59,299 bases of DNA, from contig DRKS01000044.1 of NCBI GenBank assembly GCA_011051655.1, forward strand, positions 1 to 59,299, in the 5' to 3' direction. A model generated the notes under the pieces. That model was not told the DNA's origin. It did no database searches and saw only the letters and a program-made list of their open reading frames with translations. The translations under genes and the position numbers were made by a program. Source of the DNA: Sedimenticola sp. Its GTDB lineage: Bacteria; Pseudomonadota; Gammaproteobacteria; Chromatiales; Chromatiaceae. Below are positions 1 through 7,865 of the stretch, one piece after another. How positions within the stretch are numbered: the first letter of the stretch is position 1; each line of letters opens with the position of its first letter.

Positions 1-145
1 ATTTGGTTTTTGGAACAATCTGGCTTCGCATCTTGAACGATCAGCCTTGAACCATAGCTACGGCTATGCTTCGGCGGCCGATCGTCCAACCTGCTTCGCC
101 AGCTTGCCCCAAAAATCCAAATCCTGGTGAGAAATGCGGGTTAAC
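1..145. repeat. Left copy of 145-bp terminal inverted repeat (palindromic)
   Basis: Bases 1-145 match the reverse complement of 59155-59299 without a mismatch that I can find. Bases 1-120 are themselves an imperfect palindrome: CATAGC and GCTATG flank the centre near base 60, and the arms ATTTGG...CGATC and GATCG...CCAAAT pair over most of their length. The last 25 bases, ending in GTTAAC, are outside the palindrome. The repeat could be a dispersed extragenic palindrome at which an assembly stopped, or a real element end. Confidence 0.9.
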
Positions 146-1618
146 CCCCTGTTACGCGTCAGCCTCGCTTTCATCGGCATAGCGGGGATCTGCCTCGTCT
201 TTGCCGATCTGGAAATCGTCACCGTCTATCCCTGGCAGGAGTTGGGCCGCATGGGCCTTGGCCTGGTCACGCCGGATTTCTTCGCCACGGAGGGCCTGGT
301 CTCCGCCCTGCTGAACACCATCTCCTTCGCCCTCCTCGGCGTGGCCGCGGGCAACCTGGCCGGGTTCGGTCTGTCGCTGGTCTTTCACATGCGGCCGGTG
401 CGGCTCCTGTGCGCCATCATACGCTCCGTCCACGAGCTGTTCTGGGCCCTGATTTTCCTGCAGATCTTCGGCCTGACCTGGCTGACCGGCGTGCTCGCCA
501 TCGCCATTCCCTACGCCGGCATAGTCGCCAAGGTCTATTCCGAGATCCTCGACGAATCCGATCCCTCGCCCCTGCAGGTCATACCAGCGGGCGCCGGCCA
601 TACCTCGATCCTTCTGTTCGCCCGCCTGCCCAACGCCTGGGCCCATTTCAAGACTTACAGCCTCTACCGGCTGGAGTGCGGGCTGCGCTCCAGCGCCATC
701 CTGGGTTTCATCGGCCTGCCCACACTGGGGTTTCACCTGGAGTCGGCTTTCATGCAGGGCGGCTACTCGGAGGCGGCGGCCCTGCTGATCATCTTTTATC
801 TCGTCATCGCCAGCATCCGCAAATGGGTGCGCCAGACCCTGCTGCCCTTCTACCTCCTCGCCGCCCTGTTCCTGCTGCCCGGCGGCACCGGCGTCTCCTG
901 GGCCAATGTGGCCCACTTCTTTACCCAGGATCTCGTGCCCCATCCCCTGCGGGTGGCGGAGCACCTGGACGGCGAAACCCTGATGAGGCTGTGGAACTGG
1001 TGTTCGACCCTGTTCATCGACCAGGCCCTGCCCGGGGCGATAAGCACCCTGCAGCTCTCGGTTATCGCACTGGTAGGCACCGGCGTCCTGACCCTGCTCT
1101 TTTTCCCCCTGGTTTCACCAAAATTCTTCGGCCCCTTCGGCCGGGGCGGCGGACACCTGTTTCTCGTAATACTCCGCTCGACCCCAGAGTACATCCTGGC
1201 CTACATGCTGCTCCAGCTTTGGGGGCCTTCCATGCTGCCCGCCATCGTAGCGCTGGCGCTGCACAATGGCGGCATTATCGGCCACCTCATCGGGCGCTAC
1301 ACCGAGACAATGCCATTGCGCCCCGACGCCCCCGGGGGCATGAACCTCTATTTCTATGAAATGCTCCCCCGCGTCTACCCCCAGTTTCTGGCCTTTCTGT
1401 TCTACCGCTGGGAGGTCATCCTGCGCGAGACGGCCATCCTGGGGATGCTGGGCATCCACACCCTGGGGTTTTACATCGACAGCGCATTCGCCGATATCCG
1501 TTTCGACCGGGCGCTGTTGTTGATTGCCGTCACCGCGGCGCTCAACATCGGCGTGGACGCGCTATCACGCGGCATCCGGGCGCACCTGCGCTTGAAGACC
1601 ACGCCGGACGCAGGCTGA
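134..1618 (+). CDS. phnE: Phosphonate-type ABC transporter permease, two fused permease domains
   Basis: A 494-residue, very hydrophobic inner-membrane protein with two binding-protein-dependent permease domains in tandem, roughly residues 55-235 and 300-480. Each carries the related loop seen at 'SAILGFIGLPTLGFHLESAF' and 'TAILGMLGIHTLGFYIDSAF'. This double form is typical of PhnE-like permeases for phosphonates, phosphite or related phosphorus oxyanions. The ATPase and binding protein are not in the window and probably lie to the left. The ATG at 134 sits inside the terminal repeat, so the N-terminus may be altered by it, although the first membrane segment follows directly. The substrate cannot be told from sequence. 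High GC, unlike the next 24 kb. Confidence 0.8.
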   Translation: MRVNPLLRVSLAFIGIAGICLVFADLEIVTVYPWQELGRMGLGLVTPDFFATEGLVSALLNTISFALLGVAAGNLAGFGLSLVFHMRPVRLLCAIIRSVHELFWALIFLQIFGLTWLTGVLAIAIPYAGIVAKVYSEILDESDPSPLQVIPAGAGHTSILLFARLPNAWAHFKTYSLYRLECGLRSSAILGFIGLPTLGFHLESAFMQGGYSEAAALLIIFYLVIASIRKWVRQTLLPFYLLAALFLLPGGTGVSWANVAHFFTQDLVPHPLRVAEHLDGETLMRLWNWCSTLFIDQALPGAISTLQLSVIALVGTGVLTLLFFPLVSPKFFGPFGRGGGHLFLVILRSTPEYILAYMLLQLWGPSMLPAIVALALHNGGIIGHLIGRYTETMPLRPDAPGGMNLYFYEMLPRVYPQFLAFLFYRWEVILRETAILGMLGIHTLGFYIDSAFADIRFDRALLLIAVTAALNIGVDALSRGIRAHLRLKTTPDAG

Positions 1619-1694
1619 CAGGCGCTTTTCAGTCTGTGCTCCGCAACCGCTAAGCGGTTACAATGAGCGCAGGCCGGCAACATCAGGAACAGCC

Positions 1695-2279
1695 ATGAAA
1701 AGACATCCATGCCGATACCCCTTGTTTCTTCTTTTGGCGGCGCTTCTGCTATTTTCCGGAACTCCCGCCCAGGCCGGCGGGCCCGGGGGCTTAAAAAAAC
1801 TGGTAATCCTGGGGGGAGTCGACCCCAGGGACCTCCCGGAGCCGGATTCCATCGAGGCCCGGCTTCTCGCCACCTATTGCAGCCAGTGCCACAACCTGCC
1901 GAATCCAAAGATGTATTCCAGGGCGGAATGGCCGGAGCGGTTTGCCCGGATGATGCATCACGCCGACGCCATGGGAAAGATGCCCGGCTTCAAGGCCCCA
2001 ACGGACGACGAAAAGGGACGGATTTCCGCATACCTTCAAAAATACGGCATGCAGTCCATAGCGGCCGACGACCCCTCCTTGCGGGATCCGGATGCCTTCG
2101 AATTCGTATGGTTTTGCTCCAGTTGCCACAACTTGCCGGATCCGGCACAACATACCCCGGAAGAGTGGGACGCCCTGCTTGACCGGATGGTCGAGCACCG
2201 GAGGGCCTATGCAAGGCCGGAAATGTCCCTCAAGGAGCGCATGAGCATTCTGAAGTTCCTGGGGAAAGGCAAAAAATAG
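1695..2279 (+). CDS. Periplasmic diheme cytochrome c
   Basis: 194 residues. A Sec signal peptide (basic MKRHPCRYP start, hydrophobic stretch, cleavage near AQA-GG) is followed by two CXXCH motifs: CSQCH at about residue 57 and CSSCH at about 143. Each is followed by 'NLP.P' and a Trp-Glu/Arg-rich helix, so the two halves look like a duplication of one small heme domain. This domain type recurs in the CX3CH protein at 5669 and the cytochrome at 19087. AGGAACAG precedes the ATG. It is probably an electron carrier or donor; its partner is unknown. It precedes a thiol/cytochrome-maturation gene set on the same strand, separated by about 250 bp. Confidence 0.8.
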   Translation: MKRHPCRYPLFLLLAALLLFSGTPAQAGGPGGLKKLVILGGVDPRDLPEPDSIEARLLATYCSQCHNLPNPKMYSRAEWPERFARMMHHADAMGKMPGFKAPTDDEKGRISAYLQKYGMQSIAADDPSLRDPDAFEFVWFCSSCHNLPDPAQHTPEEWDALLDRMVEHRRAYARPEMSLKERMSILKFLGKGKK

Positions 2280-2313
2280 GCCCTGGCAGTCCGCCAGGAT
2301 AACCCTTTTGAAA

Positions 2314-2350
2314 TTATGATTTTCCACCCCTTGGAGTTGGAATATCATAA
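2314..2350. promoter_or_regulatory. Long hairpin in the gap before the TlpA gene
   Basis: TTATGAT-T-TTCCA pairs with TGGAA-T-ATCATAA, twelve base pairs with one T/T mismatch and an 11-base loop. A smaller hairpin (CCTGGC/GCCAGG, about 2282-2298) lies just before it. There is no strong T-run after it, so it may be an RNA processing or operator site rather than a simple terminator. Function unknown. Confidence 0.4.
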
Positions 2351-2535
2351 GGGAACATCTGGCGACATCGCCGGTCGAAATTAAGTTGGCGGCAGGCGCC
2401 GCCAAAATCCGCAGGGCAGTCGCATCTCCCAAAAACATGAATCCGTATGCGGCAGGACCATCCATCGCCTTTCGGAATGAACCAGAAGGCGCTTGCGTGG
2501 AATCAGCCCATTCCACAAGCCGAGGAAAAAAAACG

Positions 2536-3045
2536 ATGTCGAGGCTTAAACCTTTCCACTTCCTGCTGGCCTTTCTCATAGCCGGATTATTGCTTGGCCA
2601 GGGTTGCAGCGAAGACACCTCCACCACAACCTCGGCCAAGGAGGTCGCTCCTGATTTCACATTGGAGCTTTTCGATGGCGGGAGTTTCCGCCTGAGCGAC
2701 CAAAAGGGGAAGAAAGCCGTGGTCATCAACTTCTTCGCCTCCTGGTGCGTTTCATGCGGCAAAGAAACCCCCATCATTGAAAAGATTTTCAAAGAATACA
2801 GCCAGCAGGTGGCCTTTGTGGGCATCGCCGTCGATGACACGGAGAAAAAGGCGAAGGCCTTCATGAAGAAGATCGGCCTCAATATCCCGGCGGGTCTGGA
2901 CAGGACCGGGGAGATCAAAGAGGCCTTCGGCCTCTATGGCATGCCCACCACGTTCTTTATCGACAAAGCGGGCATGGTCAGCTATTTCCACCCCGGGGTG
3001 GTAACAGAGCAATTATTGAAACATGAAATCGACAAAATTCTTTAG
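2536..3045 (+). CDS. TlpA-family thiol:disulfide lipoprotein
   Basis: 169 residues from the ATG at 2536, preceded by GAGGAAA. An N-terminal membrane segment ends in a lipobox (LLLGQGC), so it is probably an outer- or inner-membrane-anchored periplasmic lipoprotein. The thioredoxin fold follows, with 'FFASWCVSC' as the redox site and a cis-Pro 'GMPTTFF' loop. TlpA/ResA proteins reduce apocytochrome c or CuA cysteines before cofactor insertion. The 3' end overlaps the next gene by 23 bases, so they are co-transcribed. A close paralogue lies at 6489 and a more distant one at 4350. An upstream in-frame ATG exists at 2437, but only the 2536 start gives a proper lipoprotein signal. Confidence 0.85.
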   Translation: MSRLKPFHFLLAFLIAGLLLGQGCSEDTSTTTSAKEVAPDFTLELFDGGSFRLSDQKGKKAVVINFFASWCVSCGKETPIIEKIFKEYSQQVAFVGIAVDDTEKKAKAFMKKIGLNIPAGLDRTGEIKEAFGLYGMPTTFFIDKAGMVSYFHPGVVTEQLLKHEIDKIL

Positions 3046-3868
3046 CGGGCTGGCCGCCGCTTTGCTTCTCCTGGCGGGCATCTCCGGATGCAGCGAGGAT
3101 GAAAGCAAAACACGCAAGATCAAGGAAGCCCCGGAGAACCTGACCATAGGCGGAATGAGGGTCGCCATCTGGCCTGAATATGATGACCGCAGCGTACTGG
3201 CCATATATGACGGCAGATTCGAGAACGCAACCAGTTTCCCACTCAAGACAAGCTTTCTGCTGCCCAAGGGGGCCATCATCAACGATGCCTGCAGCCTCTC
3301 CGTAGGCGGCCAGCATTTTTGCCAGTTGTATAAAACCATCAACAGGGGGGAGTACGACGAAGTGCGCCTGCTGTTGCCCTACCCCAACTTCTACCTCAGC
3401 TTCCACGCCCTGCCCATAGATGTGGAAAACAAGGAGCGCTCGTTCAGCTATAAGATAAAGGCCAGCCATGCCGTGAAAAGCATGCTGATCGACATTCAGC
3501 AACCATTGCGGTCAAATGCATTCAGCATCTCCCCCGCAGACAATGGCAACAATGCCTTGAGCCGGGCACAAAGCAAGCAATCACAAAAAAAAGGCTTCAA
3601 TCATTTCAGCTACACCCTTAAGGATATTCCCAAAGGCCAGGAAAACACATTTAAAATCAGCTATGTCAAAAGCGATCCCAACCCATCCGTCGACATCAAG
3701 TTTTCCACCATGGATGGCCCCAAAACCTGGGGGTCGCCTTATGAGACACAGAAAAACGCAAAGACGATTGTTTATATTCTGTTTGGCACAGGCGCCCTTG
3801 GCATAGCGGTTGTTATTGCCGGAGTGGTTCTCTACAGAAGAAAAAGACGGCCAGAGAAGTCGGCGTGA
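3023..3868 (+). CDS. Lipoprotein with C-terminal membrane anchor, unknown function
   Basis: 281 residues that I do not recognise as a named family. A lipobox-type signal (GISGC) comes first, then a mostly beta-rich periplasmic part with two Cys (about residues 93 and 103). A transmembrane helix near residues 249-270 follows, then a basic tail (YRRKRRPEK). The layout resembles periplasmic beta-domain proteins found beside cytochrome biogenesis genes. It overlaps the TlpA gene upstream by 23 bases and the CcmH-like gene downstream by 4 (ATGA-type), so it belongs to this operon. A role in presenting apocytochrome or copper is a guess from context only. Confidence 0.6.
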   Translation: MKSTKFFSGLAAALLLLAGISGCSEDESKTRKIKEAPENLTIGGMRVAIWPEYDDRSVLAIYDGRFENATSFPLKTSFLLPKGAIINDACSLSVGGQHFCQLYKTINRGEYDEVRLLLPYPNFYLSFHALPIDVENKERSFSYKIKASHAVKSMLIDIQQPLRSNAFSISPADNGNNALSRAQSKQSQKKGFNHFSYTLKDIPKGQENTFKISYVKSDPNPSVDIKFSTMDGPKTWGSPYETQKNAKTIVYILFGTGALGIAVVIAGVVLYRRKRRPEKSA

Positions 3869-4305
3869 AAACATTCTTTCATAAAAATCTGTTTCTTTCG
3901 GCAGCCACGCTTCTGGCTGCCTTGTGCCTTATCCTTCCATCCAGCGCATCCGCGCTGACGGTTGCCGAGGTTGTAAAAGACCTTGCCTGCCCCTGTGAGT
4001 GCCCGCTTATTTTGGAAGACTGCAACATGAGTTGCGGACTCGAGTGGAAAGAGGAGGTGGGTCAACTCATCCAGAAGGGAATGAACAAACAGCAGATCAT
4101 GGACTACTTCATCGAAAAGTATGGCGAAGAAGCCCGCCTTACCCCTATACAGAGAATAGAGGGAAAAATATATCAATATACAAGAAGCTTCGACACCATC
4201 GACTGGGTGTTGCTGTGGGCGGGAATCATCGGCTGGCTGTCTCTCATGTTCGCCGGCATCTACTTTGGCATAAAGAAGCTTTTCTCCGGCAAGCCAACCG
4301 CATAA
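3865..4305 (+). CDS. ccmH: CcmH/CcmL-like cytochrome c maturation thiol protein
   Basis: 146 residues starting with GTG: signal peptide, then a CcmH-type domain, then one transmembrane helix (about residues 112-135). The usual CcmH site is LRCxxC. Here the region reads 'LACPCECP...LEDCNMSCG', which gives five Cys in about 25 residues, more than usual. The following helix (KEEVGQLIQKGMNKQQIMDYFIEKYGEE) is characteristic of CcmH. CcmH reduces or presents apocytochrome thiols for heme ligation. No CcmA-F genes are in the window, so this is an accessory copy, perhaps dedicated to the cytochromes encoded here. Operonic with its neighbours. Confidence 0.75.
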   Translation: MKTFFHKNLFLSAATLLAALCLILPSSASALTVAEVVKDLACPCECPLILEDCNMSCGLEWKEEVGQLIQKGMNKQQIMDYFIEKYGEEARLTPIQRIEGKIYQYTRSFDTIDWVLLWAGIIGWLSLMFAGIYFGIKKLFSGKPTA

Positions 4306-4349
4306 CAAGGATTACAAACATCCGGTTAACCCCAAACCTTTAATTGAGC

Positions 4350-4877
4350 ATGAACTTGAGCAGACACTTCAACTCGGCCTGGCTTAAATATCTGGTCACT
4401 GTTTTTTTCCTCTCCATACTCATCACGGGATGTACGGAGGACAAGGGGAAGGCATTGCAGATCGGCCAGAAAGCCCCACCGTTCAGCCTTGACTTGCTGG
4501 ACGGAAAACAGACCAGTCTCGACCAATATGCCGGAAAGGGCCTGGCCATCACCTTCATGTCATCCTGGTGCCCCTGCTCCAAGGACTCCATACCCTTTTT
4601 CAAGGAGGCCTATAAAAAGTACAAAAATGACAACATACAGTTCCTGATGATTGGCATCCAGGATGCAAGAGGCAAGTTTGAGAAAATAGTCGCCAAATGG
4701 AAGGTGCCGTTTCCCGCCGGCTATGACAAGGGGGACCGCATCGCCAGGGATTACGGGGTACAGGCCCCGCCGACCACCATCTTCATAGATAAAAATGGCT
4801 CTGTAAAACGGATCTTTTATGGCAACATAAAAGACAAGGAAAAGGAATTCCCCCAATGGATAGAGGAAATTCTCTGA
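4350..4877 (+). CDS. TlpA/ResA-like thioredoxin lipoprotein
   Basis: 175 residues from the ATG at 4350, with a lipobox 'ILITGC'. The thioredoxin-fold active site reads 'SSWCPCSKDS', a CPC motif rather than CxxC in the standard spacing, so its redox chemistry may differ from the TlpA copies at 2536 and 6489. A conserved 'APPTTIFI' cis-Pro loop is present. Its stop codon overlaps the start of the CcdA-like gene (TGATG), which indicates translational coupling with the membrane electron donor that would keep it reduced. Confidence 0.8.
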   Translation: MNLSRHFNSAWLKYLVTVFFLSILITGCTEDKGKALQIGQKAPPFSLDLLDGKQTSLDQYAGKGLAITFMSSWCPCSKDSIPFFKEAYKKYKNDNIQFLMIGIQDARGKFEKIVAKWKVPFPAGYDKGDRIARDYGVQAPPTTIFIDKNGSVKRIFYGNIKDKEKEFPQWIEEIL

Positions 4878-5590
4878 TGGGATGGTTTGATGCGCTTTGG
4901 GGAGGCTTTTCCTCTTTCTTCTCTATCTGGCAGGTATGTATTCTTCAAATCAGCCCCTTCTTCCTGGCCTATATCGGCAGCCTCTACCTGATAAGCAGGG
5001 GCCAGCAATCCCAGTCTGCTTCATCCGGCCGGGAGATCTGGAAATGGGTGGCCGGCCCCTATTTTGCCTATGCAGCAGGCTTCACCATCTTCTATTCCCT
5101 GCTGGTTGCTTCCGGGCTTGGCATCAGCCGCATGCTCACCTATAACATCAGCAACCTGAGGATAATATCAGGGATGGTTATTCTACTCGTGAGCTTGTAT
5201 ATCATTTTCGCCGACCGGTTATCATTTCTGAAAAGAAGCCGGCACCCCCTTACCGCAGCCGCGCTCTCCCTGGTTATCGGTGTCACATTCGCCCTTATCT
5301 ACTCACCCTGTATTACGCCGACGCTCTCCGACATCATGGGTCTTGCGACGCATCCGCAAACGGCTGTTCAAGGATGGTTTCTGGCCCTCCATTACGGGCT
5401 TGGCTTAAGCCTCTCGCTAGGCGTGGCCGGCACGACGCTTGTCTTTCTGCTGAGCAGGAGCAGAGCGGCCATGGAAAAAACACGGTTGTTGAAAAATATT
5501 TGCGGCATCATCCTGCTCATTCCCGCTTTTCTCAATATCACAGGCCTGATGATACAATACAAGGCCTTTTTTCTCGGGCTGCTGGTATAA
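4877..5590 (+). CDS. ccdA: CcdA/DsbD-type membrane thiol electron transporter
   Basis: 237 residues from the ATG at 4877, six or more membrane helices. The conserved CcdA pair is seen as 'WQVCILQISPFFLAY' in the first helix and 'IYSPCITPTLSDIMG' in the fourth; CcdA proteins relay electrons from cytoplasmic thioredoxin through two such Cys. The first site lacks the usual SPC-LP spelling, so it is a divergent member. It is coupled by a four-base overlap to the TlpA-like gene, the expected partner. Together with the CcmH-like protein they form a compact cytochrome-c maturation thiol branch. Confidence 0.75.
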   Translation: MGWFDALWGGFSSFFSIWQVCILQISPFFLAYIGSLYLISRGQQSQSASSGREIWKWVAGPYFAYAAGFTIFYSLLVASGLGISRMLTYNISNLRIISGMVILLVSLYIIFADRLSFLKRSRHPLTAAALSLVIGVTFALIYSPCITPTLSDIMGLATHPQTAVQGWFLALHYGLGLSLSLGVAGTTLVFLLSRSRAAMEKTRLLKNICGIILLIPAFLNITGLMIQYKAFFLGLLV

Positions 5591-5668
5591 CAGCCAGGCA
5601 AAGATACAACACTGCCAACCGGCAAATCCATTTCAATTCCACGGCAAGATGGCAGGCAAACAGAAACG

Positions 5669-6502
5669 GTGAAAACCTTATTCGTTAGTTTATCCGTCTT
5701 CTTATTGTTGTGCGGCGCCACCTTTTTGGCCTCCTACATGTATCTCAGCGAGCAAAGCCCGGAGGAGATGTTCAGTAATCTATATACTGACGGAAAGTTG
5801 CTGCTTTACAAGCACGGCATGCTGGTTAAAAAGCTCTCGCCGGACGAGGTCAAAAGACTCTATACATCCACATGCACCCGGAAATGCCATGGCAAGGATG
5901 TGATCGAGGACAAACCCAGGACCGCCCCCGAATGGGCATGGATCATGGCCCGCATGAAGGCGCCTGATCGCGCAGGAATCACGGACCGGCACGCGGAAAC
6001 CATAACCCGCTATCTTCAGGAGCACTTCTTGAGCAACGTTCCGACGTTCCTGCCCGAGAACACCATGCGGTTCATCAAGAGGCACCTCTGGAAAAGTGAT
6101 TTTGGAGAAAGCGACCTCTACCTCGATTTTATTTATCTTCCCAAGGTGCACCTCAGCCTATTGCCCTATTTGGTGGCAACCAGTTCACCGCCCCAAATCT
6201 CAGGTACGGCCTTTGTCGTTTTTATAAACACCCACCAGGGAAAAATCCCCCCTTGGGATCTTGCAAAAATGGCCACGATTCAGGACGGCGACGAAGCGCC
6301 AGCCAAGGCCCTGGCTTGGGAGATCATCTATGAGGATGGACAGAACCATCACAAGCAGGGAATACTTACCTTCCCTCCCGTAGATGAGAGCAAGGCCACT
6401 TCTCTTACGATTACCATCAAACTGCCGGGACTGCGGAAAAGAACATATATGTGGAACCGGCCCATTCCAATCTTTGAGAAAAAAGACCATGCCAAACCTT
6501 AA
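5669..6502 (+). CDS. Membrane-anchored cytochrome-like protein with a CX3CH site
   Basis: 277 residues from a GTG start. An N-terminal membrane anchor (about residues 2-24) is followed by a small heme-type domain whose binding motif is 'CTRKCH' (about residues 69-74), one residue longer than CXXCH. The following Trp and 'ITRYLQEHF' match the diheme cytochrome at 1695. The C-terminal 170 residues are unrecognised and rich in beta structure. CX3CH heme sites are rare and may need special maturation, which may be why the gene sits among CcmH/TlpA/CcdA genes. It overlaps the next TlpA gene by 14 bases. Whether heme is bound is untested. Confidence 0.6.
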   Translation: MKTLFVSLSVFLLLCGATFLASYMYLSEQSPEEMFSNLYTDGKLLLYKHGMLVKKLSPDEVKRLYTSTCTRKCHGKDVIEDKPRTAPEWAWIMARMKAPDRAGITDRHAETITRYLQEHFLSNVPTFLPENTMRFIKRHLWKSDFGESDLYLDFIYLPKVHLSLLPYLVATSSPPQISGTAFVVFINTHQGKIPPWDLAKMATIQDGDEAPAKALAWEIIYEDGQNHHKQGILTFPPVDESKATSLTITIKLPGLRKRTYMWNRPIPIFEKKDHAKP

Positions 6503-6989
6503 ACTCAAGTATTTTTTGGCAGCGATAATCACAGTCTGTTTATTTCTTGTTCACGGCTGCAGCGAGAATGATTCCGGCAAAAAGGAAGCCGCCACCGACT
6601 TCACCCTAAAGCTCTTTAATGGAGAGTCTTTCCGGTTTGACGATTATAAGGGGAAGCCAATGCTAATAAACTTCTTCGCTTCCTGGTGTGTGCCATGCGC
6701 GGAAGAAGCCCCGGTCCTCGAAAAGGTCTCCCGCGTGTACCAACCAAAGGGCGTGGCATTCCTGGCCATAGCTGTCGATGATACGGAAGACAAGGCCAAA
6801 GAGTTTGTCGAAAAGCATGGCATCAGCTTTGCGGTTGGTATCGACAAAACCGGAGAGATAAAGGACGCCTATGGTGTCTATGGGGTGCCAACCACTTTCT
6901 TTGTTGGCGGAGACGGCCTCATAAGCTACCTCCATGCAGGAGGCTTGACCGAGGTATTACTGACACATGAGTTGAATAAATTACTTTAG
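6489..6989 (+). CDS. TlpA-family thiol:disulfide lipoprotein
   Basis: 166 residues from the ATG at 6489, which lies inside the 3' end of the CX3CH cytochrome gene. Lipobox 'LVHGC', thioredoxin-fold active site 'FASWCVPC' and cis-Pro loop 'GVPTTFF'. Closely similar to the product at 2536 (shared 'AVDDTE.KAKEF', 'IDKTGEIK.AYG' and 'ISYLHAG'), so the two are recent paralogues within one gene set. Probable role: keeping apocytochrome or copper-site cysteines reduced in the periplasm. Confidence 0.85.
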   Translation: MPNLKLKYFLAAIITVCLFLVHGCSENDSGKKEAATDFTLKLFNGESFRFDDYKGKPMLINFFASWCVPCAEEAPVLEKVSRVYQPKGVAFLAIAVDDTEDKAKEFVEKHGISFAVGIDKTGEIKDAYGVYGVPTTFFVGGDGLISYLHAGGLTEVLLTHELNKLL

Positions 6990-7001
6990 CGGTATTACAC
7001 A

Positions 7002-7184
7002 GTGCGGCGGCAAGATGGATTGAAAAAACAGGTATTCGGTTGCGTTCTGTTCATCATCGGGGTTATCAATACGGTCATGGACACAATAGCCGGCATTGAT
7101 CTGGACTTTTTTTATATTTTTCTCGGTGTCGCCGGTGCCTGTCTGTTTTTATACGGGACAATGCGAAACAAATTGTCACCATAA
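7002..7184 (+). CDS. Small two-helix membrane protein
   Basis: 60 residues from GTG at 7002, or 54 from TTG at 7020. There are two hydrophobic helices separated by a short acidic loop: 'FGCVLFIIGVINTVMDTI' and 'FFYIFLGVAGACLFLYGTM', then a basic end. The pattern closely resembles the small protein at 27608 ('LGVILVILGALDCAL', 'FYTALLASGIFLYCIGAV'). Function unknown. It lies 12 bases after the TlpA gene and is probably the last gene of this operon, convergent with the genes that follow. Confidence 0.55.
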   Translation: MRRQDGLKKQVFGCVLFIIGVINTVMDTIAGIDLDFFYIFLGVAGACLFLYGTMRNKLSP

Positions 7185-7209
7185 GCACTGTCGATATCAC
7201 AGCCCCTAT

Positions 7210-7824
7210 TCAACTGTCCCAGTAAATGATGCTGCTCTCATCCACCAAGAACCACTTAAACAGCCATCCCTCGTGCACCGGCTTGGCTTGAATGCCTTTC
7301 ACCACGTCCTGACTTTGGATCAAATCAATCTGCAAGTTCGCCTTCTTGATGCGCCTTCCCCGGTATAGGGGAGCAATATCCGGACTGGGATAGCTGGCGG
7401 CTATGACCACCGTGGCAACGCTTCTGAATCTGTAGTCTGAGCTTGGCGTGCCAGGGCTCGTTTTCTTTTCCACATGAATTATCTCGTAGTCCATTCCCGG
7501 CGCAAAAAAGAACTTCTCAGACCAGGTAACAGTCGTATTGTCGATGGGCTTCATGGCCTCAAAAGACTTGCGATAGCCCTCGTACATCTTTTGCAAGAGC
7601 TTCGCCTGCTCAGCCTTCGGTGCTCTGTCAATGATATTTGCTTGTTTCTGGGGACGATAATTTATTGCGGCCAGGGTATCAAAATCCCTGTTCATCATGG
7701 CTTTTATGTAGGTCCTGACAACCGCTTCAGGCTTTTTTGCGGCTGCAGACTCATAAGTAAAATAGCCGACAACCCCAACCAGACAAGCAACAAGTACAAC
7801 CCCGACAGTTTTTTTCATTTGCAA
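7210..7824 (-). CDS. Periplasmic protein of unknown function, NTF2/DUF4878-like
   Basis: 204 residues. An N-terminal membrane or signal segment (MKKTVGVVLVACLVGVVGYFTY) is followed by 'PEAVVRTYIKAMMNRDFDTLAAIN', the start expected of an NTF2-like/DUF4878 lipocalin-type fold, then beta-strands. No metal or heme motif. The gene follows the cytochrome b/c gene at 7866 directly (41 bases). The lipoprotein at 23325 also adjoins a cytochrome b gene and starts its mature part in the same way ('EVVLKRFYGYI'). Both may be accessory subunits of the two cytochrome b/c modules. This is inferred from position and weak similarity only. Confidence 0.55.
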   Translation of the reverse strand: MQMKKTVGVVLVACLVGVVGYFTYESAAAKKPEAVVRTYIKAMMNRDFDTLAAINYRPQKQANIIDRAPKAEQAKLLQKMYEGYRKSFEAMKPIDNTTVTWSEKFFFAPGMDYEIIHVEKKTSPGTPSSDYRFRSVATVVIAASYPSPDIAPLYRGRRIKKANLQIDLIQSQDVVKGIQAKPVHEGWLFKWFLVDESSIIYWDS

Positions 7825-7865
7825 TATCTTCTTTTCTATTAAGGTAAGATTGATACTGCTGCCTT

